From Candidatus Eiseniibacteriota bacterium (GTDB lineage: Bacteria > Eisenbacteria > RBG-16-71-46 > JAGVPR01): 26,086 nucleotides of DNA. The stretch covers positions 1 to 26,086 of the forward strand of contig JAGVPR010000364.1 in NCBI GenBank assembly GCA_020052115.1. The letters are read 5' to 3'. Positions 6,844 through 14,688 of this stretch are shown in pieces (the first letter of the stretch is position 1; each line of letters opens with the position of its first letter). The notes beneath the pieces are model-generated. The model worked only from the letters and a program-made list of their open reading frames with translations. It had not been told where the DNA came from and did no database searches. Position numbers and translations under genes: made by a program.

Positions 6844-9624
6844 ATGAGCCTCTCCCCCGGCACGCGCCTCGGTCCCTACGAGATCATCTCGCCCCTCGGT
6901 GCGGGCGGGATGGGCGAGGTCTACCGGGCGCGAGACACGACGCTCAATCGCGACGTGGCGATCAAGGTGCTGCCCGACCACTTCGCTCGGGACGCCGAGC
7001 GACTCGCGCGCTTCCAGCGGGAGGCGCAGCTTCTGGCGTCGCTCAACCATCCACACATCGCGGCGATCTATGGCCTCGAGGAAGCGAACGGCGTTCGCGC
7101 GCTTGTTCTCGAGCTGGTTGAGGGAGAAACGCTCTCGGAACGGCTGGCTCGCGGCGCGCTTCCAATCGCAGAGGCGCTCGATGTCTGCCGCCAGATCGCG
7201 TCGGCGGTCGAGGCCGCGCACGAGAGCGGAGTGATCCACCGGGACCTCAAGCCGGGAAACGTGAAGATCACGCCCTCGGGCGATGTCAAGGTCCTCGACT
7301 TCGGGCTCGCAAAGGGGATGCCGGGCACGGCATCGGGATCCGATCCGAACCTGTCGAATTCGCCGACGATCCCCCAGGGCGCGACGGCGGCCGGCGTGAT
7401 CCTCGGTACGGCGGCGTACATGAGCCCCGAGCAGGCGCGCGGAAAGGCGGTCGACCGGAGAACGGACATCTGGTCCTTCGGGTGCGTCTTGTTCGAGTGT
7501 CTGACCGGGCGGCAGACGTTCGAAGGCGAGACGGCATCCGACATGATCGCGAGGATTCTCGAGCGCGAACCGGACTGGGCGGCGATTCCGACGAAGACTC
7601 CGGAGCGGGCGCGTGAACTCTTGCGACGCTGCATCGAGAAGGACGCGAAGAAGCGCCTTCGCGACATCGGTGACGCACGGATCGAGTTGGAGGAGGCGCT
7701 CGCGGCCGGCTCATCGCCGTCCGGGATCCGCGCCGTGGCCCCGGCCACGACCGCGAGACCGAAGCCCTCGCAGCGCGCGATCGGAATCGCGGGCATCGCA
7801 CTGTTGGCGGGCGTCGCGATCGGCTTCGCGCTACACGCATCGCTCGGCCCATCGGACCGCAGCGCGAGCCCCGGCGTCACGTGCCTTTCCGTCGCGATGC
7901 CGCCTGAGGTCCGCGTGCAGATGCTATCGCTCTCGCCCGATGGGCATCGCCTCATTCTCCTCGGACTGCCCCGCGCCACGGAAGGTAACGAGGAGGCTCA
8001 GCCGCGACTCTACGTTCGACCGCTCGATCGGTTCGAGGCCACACCCATCGCCGGCACAGAGGGGACAATCGGATACGTGTTCTCACCGGACGGCCGCTGG
8101 CTGGCGTTCGTGGCGAGTCTGTCCCGAGAAACGACACAGCGAAAGCTCGCCAAGGTCCTGGCGGACGGCAGCGCGCCCCCGGTGACGCTCGTCGATTGGA
8201 ACGACGCCTGGGGCGCGACCGCTTGGCTTCATGGGGGCGACCTCCTCATCATGACGGACCAGGGAAAGAGCTTCATCCGGATCCCGTCTAGCGGGGGACA
8301 ACCTTCAACCGCGGTGAAGATCGATGCCGGAGACTTCGCGGGCACTTTCGCCGCCGGTCAGGTGCTTCCCGGAGATCAAGGCGTCCTGCTCAACGCGGTC
8401 TCTTACGGCGCGCGCGGCTACCAGGTCGGAGTGGCGCTTTTGGACCCGCAGACAGGTAAGGCGAAGATTCTGATCGACCAGGGCGGGAACGCACAATACT
8501 CAGGCGAAGGACACCTGGTGTTCACGCGAGGAGACGCCCTTCTGGCCGTACCGTTTAGCCTCGGGCGACTGGAGGTTACGGGGGAGGCGGTTGCGCTGGC
8601 GGCCGGGTTACGCACGCAGAACACGTGGGCTCACGGCGGCTTCAGCCTCTCGTCTGGCGGAACTCTCTCCTACGCGCCGGGGGGGGTCGCGGGCGCACAG
8701 AGACGTATCGCCATAGTGAATGCCGCCGGCAGCCCCATTCCGTTGTCCGACGAACGACGCGCCTTCGAAAGCCCACCCCAAGTCTCGAGTGACGGACGAC
8801 GGGTCGCGGCCGTGATCACCAACGCGAGGGGGATCTACGAGATCTGGGGCTCGGATCTCGCGCATCCAGGTCTGCGCCGGGTCGCGGCGCTCTCGGACGC
8901 GGACTGCAGCTCGCCGGTCTGGTCGCCGGACGGCGAGCGTATCGCTTTCTTTAGGCAGGCCCTAGATAACGAGGACGGCATCTACGTGGCGCGCCCGGAC
9001 GGTCGGGACGAGCCGAGGTGTTTCCTCAGGCAAGAGTCTCAGAAGATAGCTTTCCTGCCCCTCTGCTGGTCCCCCGACGGATCTGCTCTGCTGATCCTGC
9101 GACAGAGCGATGGCAAGAGCGATGTGATGTTCCTCCCCGTGTCTTCCGCCGCCGGGCAGACCACCGAGCCTCGACCTCTGCTCGCGGGTCCATTCAACGA
9201 GGTTGGTGCCGTCTTATCACCGGACGGGCGCTGGATCGCGTACGTCTCCGATGAAACTGGGAAGTTCGGGGTTTACGTGTGCGCCTTTCACTCCGACGGA
9301 AGCCTGGGGATGTCAATTCCGGTTTCGAGTGGCGGCGGCGGACGTCCGCGGTGGTCCGCCGACGGGAAGCGGATCTTCTACGTCGCGGATCGGGGCCGCG
9401 TGATGTCCGTCCCCGTCTCGACGAGCCCGATGCTCACCGTCGGAGCACCCGTACAAGCCCTCGATCTCGAGAAGATCCGCGTCGACGACAGAGACTTCGA
9501 CCTCCTTCCTGACGGGCGGCTACTCGTCATCCAGAAGGGCGAGGAGGAGGACGACATCACCCGCGACAACATTGTGCTGAACTGGACGGAAGAACTCGCG
9601 CGCAAGGTGAGTCCGCGGAAGTGA
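6844..9624 (+). CDS. Receptor-like Ser/Thr protein kinase with TolB/PD40 propeller
   Basis: This 926-residue protein joins an N-terminal Hanks-type kinase to a C-terminal beta-propeller, a fusion common in Acidobacteriota and relatives. Kinase motifs are intact: Gly loop (GAGGMGEVYRARD, from residue 19), ATP-binding Lys (AIKVL, K41), catalytic loop HRDLKPGN (H132, D134), DFG at 152-154 and SPE at 194-196 with a Thr/Ser-rich activation loop before it. A Pro/Arg linker precedes one TM helix (about 313-334, IGIAGIALLAGVAIGFALHA). The propeller shows at least six PD40 blades: SPDGHRL, SPDGRWLAFV, SSDGRRVAAV, SPDGERIAFF, SPDGRWIAYVS and SADGKRIFYV. The kinase should face the cytoplasm and the propeller the periplasm or outside, as a sensor. 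No obvious substrate gene is adjacent. Confidence 0.93.
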   Translation: MSLSPGTRLGPYEIISPLGAGGMGEVYRARDTTLNRDVAIKVLPDHFARDAERLARFQREAQLLASLNHPHIAAIYGLEEANGVRALVLELVEGETLSERLARGALPIAEALDVCRQIASAVEAAHESGVIHRDLKPGNVKITPSGDVKVLDFGLAKGMPGTASGSDPNLSNSPTIPQGATAAGVILGTAAYMSPEQARGKAVDRRTDIWSFGCVLFECLTGRQTFEGETASDMIARILEREPDWAAIPTKTPERARELLRRCIEKDAKKRLRDIGDARIELEEALAAGSSPSGIRAVAPATTARPKPSQRAIGIAGIALLAGVAIGFALHASLGPSDRSASPGVTCLSVAMPPEVRVQMLSLSPDGHRLILLGLPRATEGNEEAQPRLYVRPLDRFEATPIAGTEGTIGYVFSPDGRWLAFVASLSRETTQRKLAKVLADGSAPPVTLVDWNDAWGATAWLHGGDLLIMTDQGKSFIRIPSSGGQPSTAVKIDAGDFAGTFAAGQVLPGDQGVLLNAVSYGARGYQVGVALLDPQTGKAKILIDQGGNAQYSGEGHLVFTRGDALLAVPFSLGRLEVTGEAVALAAGLRTQNTWAHGGFSLSSGGTLSYAPGGVAGAQRRIAIVNAAGSPIPLSDERRAFESPPQVSSDGRRVAAVITNARGIYEIWGSDLAHPGLRRVAALSDADCSSPVWSPDGERIAFFRQALDNEDGIYVARPDGRDEPRCFLRQESQKIAFLPLCWSPDGSALLILRQSDGKSDVMFLPVSSAAGQTTEPRPLLAGPFNEVGAVLSPDGRWIAYVSDETGKFGVYVCAFHSDGSLGMSIPVSSGGGGRPRWSADGKRIFYVADRGRVMSVPVSTSPMLTVGAPVQALDLEKIRVDDRDFDLLPDGRLLVIQKGEEEDDITRDNIVLNWTEELARKVSPRK

Positions 9625-9744
9625 TGGACAGCGGGAAGTGGGTTCGCGCCGCTCCGTGTGGGTGGCTGACGCCGATTGCCGAACATGGGCCGTCGGCGCC
9701 GGCCACCAGCCAGTTTTCGGATTCCCGATCGCGGCCGGCCGAAA

Positions 9745-9784
9745 GCACGTCTGATCGAAGTCGTTTGAGTTTTCGGGACGGACA
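9745..9784 (+). repeat. Solitary right end of the TGTCCGTCCCGAAAA IS family
   Basis: The segment CACGTCTGATCGAAG through GTTTTCGGGACGGACA matches the right end of the miniature element at 22915-23228 (CACGTCTGATCGAGGCGATT, then GGGACCGACA). No matching left end is visible between the kinase stop and here, so it is a truncated copy. Confidence 0.6.
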
Positions 9785-9795
9785 GGACATGGCTT

Positions 9796-9824
9796 CCGCG
9801 GGCGCCCTCGTCAGGCGCCCGCGG
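9796..9824 (-). terminator. Strong hairpin after the Calx-beta gene
   Basis: A perfect 11-bp GC stem CCGCGGGCGCC (9796-9806) / GGCGCCCGCGG (9814-9824) with a 7-nt loop lies 12 nt beyond the Calx-beta stop codon. It has no T-tract on either strand, so it may be a Rho-dependent or 3'-stabilising structure. Confidence 0.5.
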
Positions 9825-9835
9825 GAGGTCGAAGC

Positions 9836-10516
9836 TCAATCGTCGTCCGTCAGAGTGCAGGTCGCCGTGCCGTCCGTGATATTCGCGTTCGTGGCGCCGG
9901 TCAGGACGATCCGAAAGGTCTCGGCCCGTTCGGCCTCGAAGTCGCGACACGTTTCAATCGTGATCGTGGCGCTCGTCATGCCGGGGGCAAACACCGCTGA
10001 CCGCCCCGTGGCGGTTATGAAGTCGTTGAGCGTCACACCTCGACTCGTCGGAAGCTGAGTCCCAAGAGGAGTTCTGTTGTCTTGCCGGCACACCGGGCCG
10101 CCGGTCGCTCCCTTGCTGCGCGTCTCCCACGTCACGGTCACCTGCTCTGTGGTCGGACCGGAAAGCCTGAGCGCGAACGAGCGCTTCTTCGGGGATGAGT
10201 TGTCCAGGAACTCCGGGGGGATCACGCCGCCCGAGAACTGGCTGCCGGGGCTGGGCGGATCCCCCTCGGTGAAGAGCCTGCCGGCGATCGACACGTCCGG
10301 CGGATCGTCGTTCAGGATGGCCCCGTTCGCCAGTGCATCCCCGAACGCCACGTTCACCTCACCCGAGAGGCGGACGCGAAAGGTCTCATTGGCCTCGAAC
10401 GTCCCATCGGGACAGACGGGAACGGTGATCCTCCCACTCTCCAGGCCTGGGGCAATCTCCAGAGTCCCGATCATGGAGATGACGTCCGCCGCACCTGTCC
10501 GTCCCGAAAACTGCAA
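9836..10516 (-). pseudogene. Calx-beta domain protein, 5' end cut by an IS
   Basis: The remaining frame encodes about 220 residues with two Calx-beta type repeats. Repeat one runs GRITVPVCPDGTFEANETFRVRLSG and ends NGAILNDDPPD. Repeat two ends with the matching ITIETCRDFEAERAETFRIVLTG and CTLTDDD. Calx-beta domains bind calcium and are found in secreted adhesins and surface proteins. No signal peptide is left. The first seven codons of the open frame (MQFSGRT, 10516-10496) are the terminal repeat of the IS that begins at 10496, so the ATG is IS-derived and the true N-terminus is lost. The C-terminal end looks natural because it closes at a Calx-beta boundary and is followed by a hairpin. Confidence 0.75.
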
Positions 10517-11372
10517 TCCCGTTTGCCAGCAGGAGTTCCTCAGAACCCGGCTCTGCCCGCTCGCGCCGCTTCTGGGACGGCATGATGCTCAGCCGAACAG
10601 CGGTGTAGGTTGTCCGGATGCCTACATTCCTGCGAATCCTGAACGGTTCCCTCCGAGATCTCGTCAGGTCGCGTCCTTCGATGCAGGTGGAGATCCTAGC
10701 GCTGTGGCACCAGCTTGCGGTCTATCAGAGGAGAGCGGCGCGACCATGGATCCGGCCGGCCGATCGGATCCTCTGGTCGTGGCTTTCTCGTGTGTGGGCC
10801 GGCTGGCGCGGCGCCTTGATGATGGTCAAACCTGAGACTGTGATCGCCTGGCGACGACGGAAGTTCCGCGAACATGGGATTCGAGGAGGCGCTCATCGCC
10901 CCACGGTCACCCTGGCAGAGCCCTTACGTTGAGAGGCTCGTCGGCACGATCCGGAGAGATTGTCTCGATCACGTGATCGTTCTCAACGAGAGTCACCGGA
11001 AGCGATTCCTCAAGGACTACTTCCGCTACTACCATCGATGGCAGACACATCTGTCGCTCGACATGAACTGCCCGGAACCTCGCCAGGTCCACACCGCCGA
11101 TCGCGGCCGCGCCGTTGAGCACCAAGATCTCGGCGGGCTCCACCATCACTACGAGCGCATCGCGACTTGAAGCGGTCGCTGCCTCCGCTCCTTCGCCCCA
11201 CCCTTGCAGCAGAAGTACTTCCGATCTCCACTCCAGAATCCAGGAAGCGAGGCGCCGGCATCCCTCGACCTTGGCCGCGCCCCTGTTTGACCGTCCCGCA
11301 ATGCTCTCGTTGCCGGGCCCCGCCGGTCCGACTCAAGTCTGAGCGAGGCAATTCGACATTTCGGAACGGACA
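10496..11372 (+). mobile_element. Decayed IS of the TGTCCGTCCCGAAAA family (rve/DDE type)
   Basis: The left end TGTCCGTCCCGAAAACTGCA (10496) and the right end ATTTCGGAACGGACA (to 11372) form imperfect terminal inverted repeats with TG...CA tips. Between them lie the two ends of a transposase of the IS3/IS481-like integrase-fold group. The element is 877 bp, shorter than expected for an intact transposase of this kind. No target-site duplication is evident. It interrupts the Calx-beta gene on its left. Confidence 0.75.
10618..11170 (+). pseudogene. Transposase with internal deletion (integrase core type)
   Basis: The N-terminal part (ATG 10618, MPTFLRILNGSLRDLVRSRP, then ILALWHQLAVYQRRAARPW and KPETVIAWRRRKFREH) is the helix-turn-helix region typical of this transposase group. 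At about 10870 it joins, in a different frame, the C-terminal part (GFEEALIAPRSPWQSPYVER, then LVGTIRRDCLDHVIVL and LGGLHHHYERIAT, TGA 11168-11170). The glutamate of the DDE triad lies in the PYVERLVG segment. The middle of the gene, with the first two acidic residues, is missing. The protein cannot be active. Confidence 0.85.
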
Positions 11373-11394
11373 GATGGACGGGCCGCCGAGTGAA

Positions 11395-11420
11395 GCGATA
11401 TGACCTTTCGGGATGCGCAG
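11395..11420 (+). repeat. Diverged second right end of the same IS family
   Basis: GATATGACCTTTCGGGATGC resembles the right-end form at 25836-25863 (AATTCGACCTTTCGGGACGG). It lies about 48 nt beyond the right end at 11372, so a second decayed copy may have been nested here. Confidence 0.3.
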
Positions 11421-11426
11421 TCGAGC

Positions 11427-11642
11427 CTACGGATCCGTTTCGCCCCCGGACTCGGCGGGCCGCACCTTGGTGTCGGCACCGTCCGCCGACTCCTCCGATC
11501 CGGTCGCCTCGCCCGACTCGATCGTTCCGGCGACCACGACAGCCTTCCTCGCCCGCTTCTCCTCGAGCTTCTGCTGCTTATTCTTCGCCCGGTTCATCTC
11601 TTTCTGTCGCTTCCCGGCGCTGTAGTTGGTTCGCCTCGCCAG
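11427..11642 (-). CDS. Small Lys/Arg-rich protein, apparent CTG start
   Basis: The frame encodes 71 residues beginning (M)ARRTNYSAGKRQKEMNRAK. It continues in a highly charged helix (NKQQKLEEKRARK) and ends in an acidic, Ser/Gly-rich tail (TGSEESADGAD). Short proteins starting NY-x-A-x-KRQKE with such a basic helix are widespread hypothetical proteins. A GGAGG sequence (11655-11651) is 8 nt upstream of CTG 11642, the normal spacing, and no ATG, GTG or TTG occurs in frame at that place. The only ATG is internal (codon 16). Either CTG is the start codon or an original start was lost by mutation. It sits between two IS remnants. Function unknown; the composition suggests RNA or ribosome contact, but that is inference. 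Confidence 0.5.
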   Translation of the reverse strand: MARRTNYSAGKRQKEMNRAKNKQQKLEEKRARKAVVVAGTIESGEATGSEESADGADTKVRPAESGGETDP

Positions 11643-11707
11643 TTTGGCACCCTCCTATCTTGAAAACTCGAAATCACCGACACCCCGGCAGCATGCGCCG
11701 CCGAGCG

Positions 11708-11733
11708 CGTTCCGCGAAAACCCCGTAATCCCG
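11708..11733 (+). repeat. Diverged extra left end of the GTACTCCGCG IS family
   Basis: TTCCGCGAAAACCCCGTAAT, about 36 nt before the better left end at 11747, resembles it closely (CTCCGCGAAGACCCGGTAAC). It suggests a nested or duplicated insertion. Confidence 0.4.
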
Positions 11734-11746
11734 CTATGCGGATCTC

Positions 11747-12524
11747 GTACTCCGCGAAGACCCGGTAACCCCCCAGCCGAGCGGATCGGCCACCGATCCA
11801 TGATACGCCCGCCGACCTTGTGGGAACATTCCTATCGGCTCTGCTCCGCTTCTTGCGTGCGACGCTGCGATCGCGCACGACCCTCGCCCTCGAGAACGCG
11901 GCCCTGCATTCCTCGTGAGCACATCAGTTCCATCCAGCGCATCTCCCGCGACCACACCGAGTGGGGCGAGGACAGGATCGCCGAAGAACTCGCCGCCAAG
12001 TTCGGCATCAAGCACTCGGGGAGCACGATTCGCCGCTACATGGTTCCGCGCCGTGGCGCGCCTCGTGGGGAACAGACCTCGCGCACCTTCGTTCGCAATC
12101 ACGCCAAGGAGGTCTGGGCCTGCGACTTCCTGACGCAGTACACCGCCTTCTTAGCCGTCGCTTACGTCTTCGTCATCATGCAGGTCGGTTCACGCCGGAT
12201 CGTCCACGCCAACGTGACGACGAATCCCTCGCTTCCCTGTGTCAGGCAGCAGCTCGCGAGGCGACCGCATGGGGGCATCCCCATCCCCTACGGCGCTCCG
12301 AACGCATCGCCGCACGTCGAGCGATTCATCAGAACGTTGCGAGAAGAAGCGCTCGACCACTTCGTCTTCCTCAGCGCCGACCACATCTACCGTGTCGTCT
12401 CGGAGCATGTCCGCTACTACAATGGGGCGCGCCCCTCACTGGCGATCCACAGCATCCCGGATCCGTACCCCGAACGGTCTGCCCGGGCGGGCTCCCGGGC
12501 TGGAATGGGGTTTTCGCGGAGTAC
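11747..12524 (+). mobile_element. Decayed IS of the GTACTCCGCG family (rve/DDE type)
   Basis: The left end GTACTCCGCGAAGACCCGGT (from 11747) and the right end GGGGTTTTCGCGGAGTAC (to 12524) are inverted repeats. The 778-bp interior carries a broken integrase-core transposase. The right end lies 4 nt past the stop codon of the hydrogenase-like gene, so insertion spared the operon but may have removed its terminator. No target duplication is seen. Confidence 0.7.
11829..12474 (+). pseudogene. Transposase remnant (IS481/IS3-like integrase core)
   Basis: The N-terminal segment FLSALLRFLRATLRSRTTLA, followed by LENAALHSS and a stop, is in one frame. The rest lies in another frame: RISRDHTEWGEDRIAEELA, SGSTIRRYM, then VWACDFLTQYTAFLAVAYVF with the first catalytic Asp (ACDF), then VIMQVGSRRIVH. 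After VTTNPSLP the middle of the catalytic core is deleted. The sequence resumes at NASPHVERFIRTLREEALDH, with the catalytic Glu, and runs to NGARPSLAIHSIPDPYPE, where the C-terminus and stop codon are lost. The second Asp is absent, so it is inactive. The flanking repeats show which element it belonged to. Confidence 0.8.
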
Positions 12525-12528
12525 GTTC

Positions 12529-13833
12529 CTACTCGGCCGGCCGCAGATGCATCTCCCGGAGCTTCTTGAGGCGGTCCTTCGAGTAGAAAACGCAATCCTT
12601 CTGCGAGGCGTCGCCCATCCCGACGTCCTTCGCCAACTCTCGGCACGTCGGTGCACCGCAAAGCCCGCAGTTGAGTCCGGGAAGGCGTTCGAGAATGGCC
12701 TCCGCCCGATGGATCATCTCGACCCTTTCGCGCAGGGTGGTCCCCGAGCCCCTGACGGGCCTCGGCCGGATGGGACGTTCGAGGGCGAAGCTCTCGCTCG
12801 GATAACGCCTCTCGACTTCCCTGCGGGTTTCGGGATCCATCTCCGGGAGCGCGTTGATCAGAGACGTGAGCTTGCTCAACGTGACGTAGACGTTGGCGAC
12901 CGTCAGGTTTCCGCCCGTGCAGCCGCTCCAGCAGCTATGGGCCTCGATGAACTCCACGTTTCGCAGCCGGCCTTTCTCAATGTCGTCGAAGACCTGGGTG
13001 ACGTTGGAGAGGCCTGTCACGTGCAGGTAGCGGTGGCCCGAGAGGATTCGACTCAATCCGTCTCCGAGCGACCACCGCAAGAACGACGAGTTCCGAACGC
13101 TCGGCGTCCGCGCTGCGAATCCCGGCTCGGCTCCAGGGAGATTGGCACGCGCCACGATGGTGTTGTAGACCTCCGTGATGCCCATGGCGCCGTCGAGATT
13201 GCTCTCCGCCTCTTCGGCCGGCTCGAGGATGGAGATGGTCTTGGCCTGGCACGGTGTGATGTAGATCGCGGCGATCTCGTCGATCGAAAGTCCGAGTTCT
13301 CTCGAGTACCTGCGCTTGACCTCCCGGCCGGCGATCTCGCGGGGAGGCTGAACGCCGACGAGTTGGTCCACCATGCGGGGGTAGGCCACCTGCACCAGCC
13401 GCACGACCACCGGGCAGTCGATCGAAATGAGCGGAAACGGTCCTTTCCATCCCTTCACGTAGTCCTTGATCGCACCGCAGATGAGGCCGGTCTCGACTCC
13501 GTAGTCCCAGACGGCGTCGAAGCCGAGCGTCAGCAGGCCGTCCACGATGTGGGACGGGGCGATCCCGGCCGGGAACTGACCGAACAAGACGGGCGAGGGC
13601 ACCGCGACCTTGAACTTGTACCGGCTCGGATCCGTCATGGACCACGTTGTGGCAACGATCGCATTCGACGGGCACGCGGAGAGGCAGATCCCGCAGTCGA
13701 TGCACCGATCCGGAGTGTACTCGGCTTTCCCGGCTCTCACGCGGATCGCGCGAGTCGGGCAGATGCGCATGCACGAGAGGCAGCCACGGCAATCGCCGTG
13801 CTCGATCCGAAAGCCATGAGTGCGGTCGATCAT
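12529..13833 (-). CDS. [FeFe]-hydrogenase-like iron-sulfur protein (probable sensor)
   Basis: This 434-residue protein has two N-terminal 4Fe-4S ferredoxin motifs (C15-C18-C21-C25 and C44-C47-C50-C54). A hydrogenase large-subunit domain follows, then a C-terminal C-x2-C-x4-C-x16-C motif (C389, C392, C397, C414), a further 4Fe-4S site. All four Cys that hold the H-cluster in [FeFe]-hydrogenases have counterparts: SIDCP (C140), TPCQAK (C195) and EAHSCWSGCTGG (C301, C305). The proton-relay Cys next to the first ligand (usual TSCCP) is Asp139, so fast catalysis is unlikely. Similar proteins accompany DRTGG and ATPase genes in hydrogenase operons and are thought to sense H2 or redox state. No HydEFG maturase genes are in the window. 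ATG 13833 overlaps the previous gene by 4 nt (ATGA). Confidence 0.85.
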   Translation of the reverse strand: MIDRTHGFRIEHGDCRGCLSCMRICPTRAIRVRAGKAEYTPDRCIDCGICLSACPSNAIVATTWSMTDPSRYKFKVAVPSPVLFGQFPAGIAPSHIVDGLLTLGFDAVWDYGVETGLICGAIKDYVKGWKGPFPLISIDCPVVVRLVQVAYPRMVDQLVGVQPPREIAGREVKRRYSRELGLSIDEIAAIYITPCQAKTISILEPAEEAESNLDGAMGITEVYNTIVARANLPGAEPGFAARTPSVRNSSFLRWSLGDGLSRILSGHRYLHVTGLSNVTQVFDDIEKGRLRNVEFIEAHSCWSGCTGGNLTVANVYVTLSKLTSLINALPEMDPETRREVERRYPSESFALERPIRPRPVRGSGTTLRERVEMIHRAEAILERLPGLNCGLCGAPTCRELAKDVGMGDASQKDCVFYSKDRLKKLREMHLRPAE

Positions 13834-14264
13834 CGTGAGTCCAGCTCTATCATCGAGCAGAGCCTCGTCCCCCTGCCGATCTGGGATTCCAGCACGAACT
13901 CGTCCGAGTTCTTCTTGATGTTGGGCAGCCCCATGCCATATCCGAAACCCATCTCCCGCATCTCGTCGGAAGCGGTCGAGTACCCCTCCTGCATGGCCAT
14001 TTCGATGTCGGGAATCCCGGGGCCCTCGTCATCCACCACGATGGAGAGCGCTTCCTCCGTGAGCGTGAGGATCAGTGTCGCGCGGACGGCGTACATGACG
14101 ACGTTCATCTCCGCTTCAAAACTGATGACTCCTGCACGGAGCACGACGTCCGGATCCAGCCCGACGTCGGTGAGGATCGCCTTCACTTCGGCGGAGGTGT
14201 CCCCGGCCTTGTCGAAATCGAGGCCTCGGACCTGGAACTTCCTCTGCAGTAGCACTTCGGCCAT
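13830..14264 (-). CDS. RsbW/anti-sigma-like histidine-kinase-type ATPase
   Basis: This 144-residue protein consists of a single Bergerat-fold ATPase domain. The N box is FEAEMNVVMYA (E52, N54), the G1 box DDEGPGI (D79, G81, G83) and the G2 box GFGYGMGLPNIKK (106-118). It lacks a phospho-acceptor His domain and a membrane segment, which fits anti-sigma/serine-kinase switch proteins rather than a full sensor kinase. ATG 14264 comes one nucleotide after the preceding stop (TAG-C-ATG), with GGAGGTG upstream; a longer open frame exists but would overlap the DRTGG gene. Homologues recur beside DRTGG proteins and hydrogenase-like Fe-S proteins in anaerobes' hydrogenase clusters. A role in passing the sensor signal to transcription or to the enzyme complex is inferred. 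Confidence 0.85.
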   Translation of the reverse strand: MAEVLLQRKFQVRGLDFDKAGDTSAEVKAILTDVGLDPDVVLRAGVISFEAEMNVVMYAVRATLILTLTEEALSIVVDDEGPGIPDIEMAMQEGYSTASDEMREMGFGYGMGLPNIKKNSDEFVLESQIGRGTRLCSMIELDSR

Positions 14265-14265
14265 G

Positions 14266-14610
14266 CTACGTGACACCTCCGACGTGGTGATCGTGAAGGA
14301 GCGCGCAACATTCGAACATCCCGAGCTTCGTCGCGAGGAGAGCAATTCCCCGCTGACGAGCGAGCTCGATCGCCTTCTCGTTGGGTCGGACACCCCGGAC
14401 ATAGAGGACAGCCCTGAGATCCGCCATGTGCGCGGTTCGCACCGACTGGATATTCGCAAGCCCGGTCACCAACAGGGCGTGCCGGCAGGACGCCGCAAGA
14501 ACCGCACTCATCGCATCGGATGCCGCGACGGCCTCGATCTCGGCGTCGAGAATCTCCGTGCCCCAAAGAACCTCGCACTGAAGGTGGTCCCGGATCGCTG
14601 TCAGGGTCAT
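14266..14610 (-). CDS. DRTGG-domain protein (second copy)
   Basis: This 114-residue protein has the DRTGG fold: MTLTAIRDHLQCEVLWG, SDAMSAVLAASCRHALLVTG, LRAVLYVRGVRPNEKAIELA and RQRGIALLATK. DRTGG domains resemble a regulatory domain next to CBS or phosphotransacetylase modules and are found as single proteins in hydrogenase operons. The start is ATG 14610 because AAGGAG lies 8 nt upstream; the open frame extends 9 codons further but without a ribosome binding site. Three Cys (C42, C101, C102) could be redox-active, with a His-rich tail (LLHDHHVGG). It lies 78 nt after nfnB and immediately precedes the ATPase gene. Confidence 0.85.
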   Translation of the reverse strand: MTLTAIRDHLQCEVLWGTEILDAEIEAVAASDAMSAVLAASCRHALLVTGLANIQSVRTAHMADLRAVLYVRGVRPNEKAIELARQRGIALLATKLGMFECCALLHDHHVGGVT

Positions 14611-14688
14611 GACTCCGGCTCCTTGTGGCTCGTGCACGAGGGGACTTCGCCCGTGCGCGGCGAGCCCGCTGCACCTGCACCAGCTCCC

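Noticed and set aside
10496..11372. Target-site duplications around the IS copies
   Set aside because: Flanks of the elements at 10496, 11747, 22915 and 23802 show no matching short repeats.
12481..12500. Hairpin GCCCGGG/CCCGGGC as operon terminator
   Set aside because: It lies inside the IS remnant, has only 7 bp and no T-tract on the minus strand.
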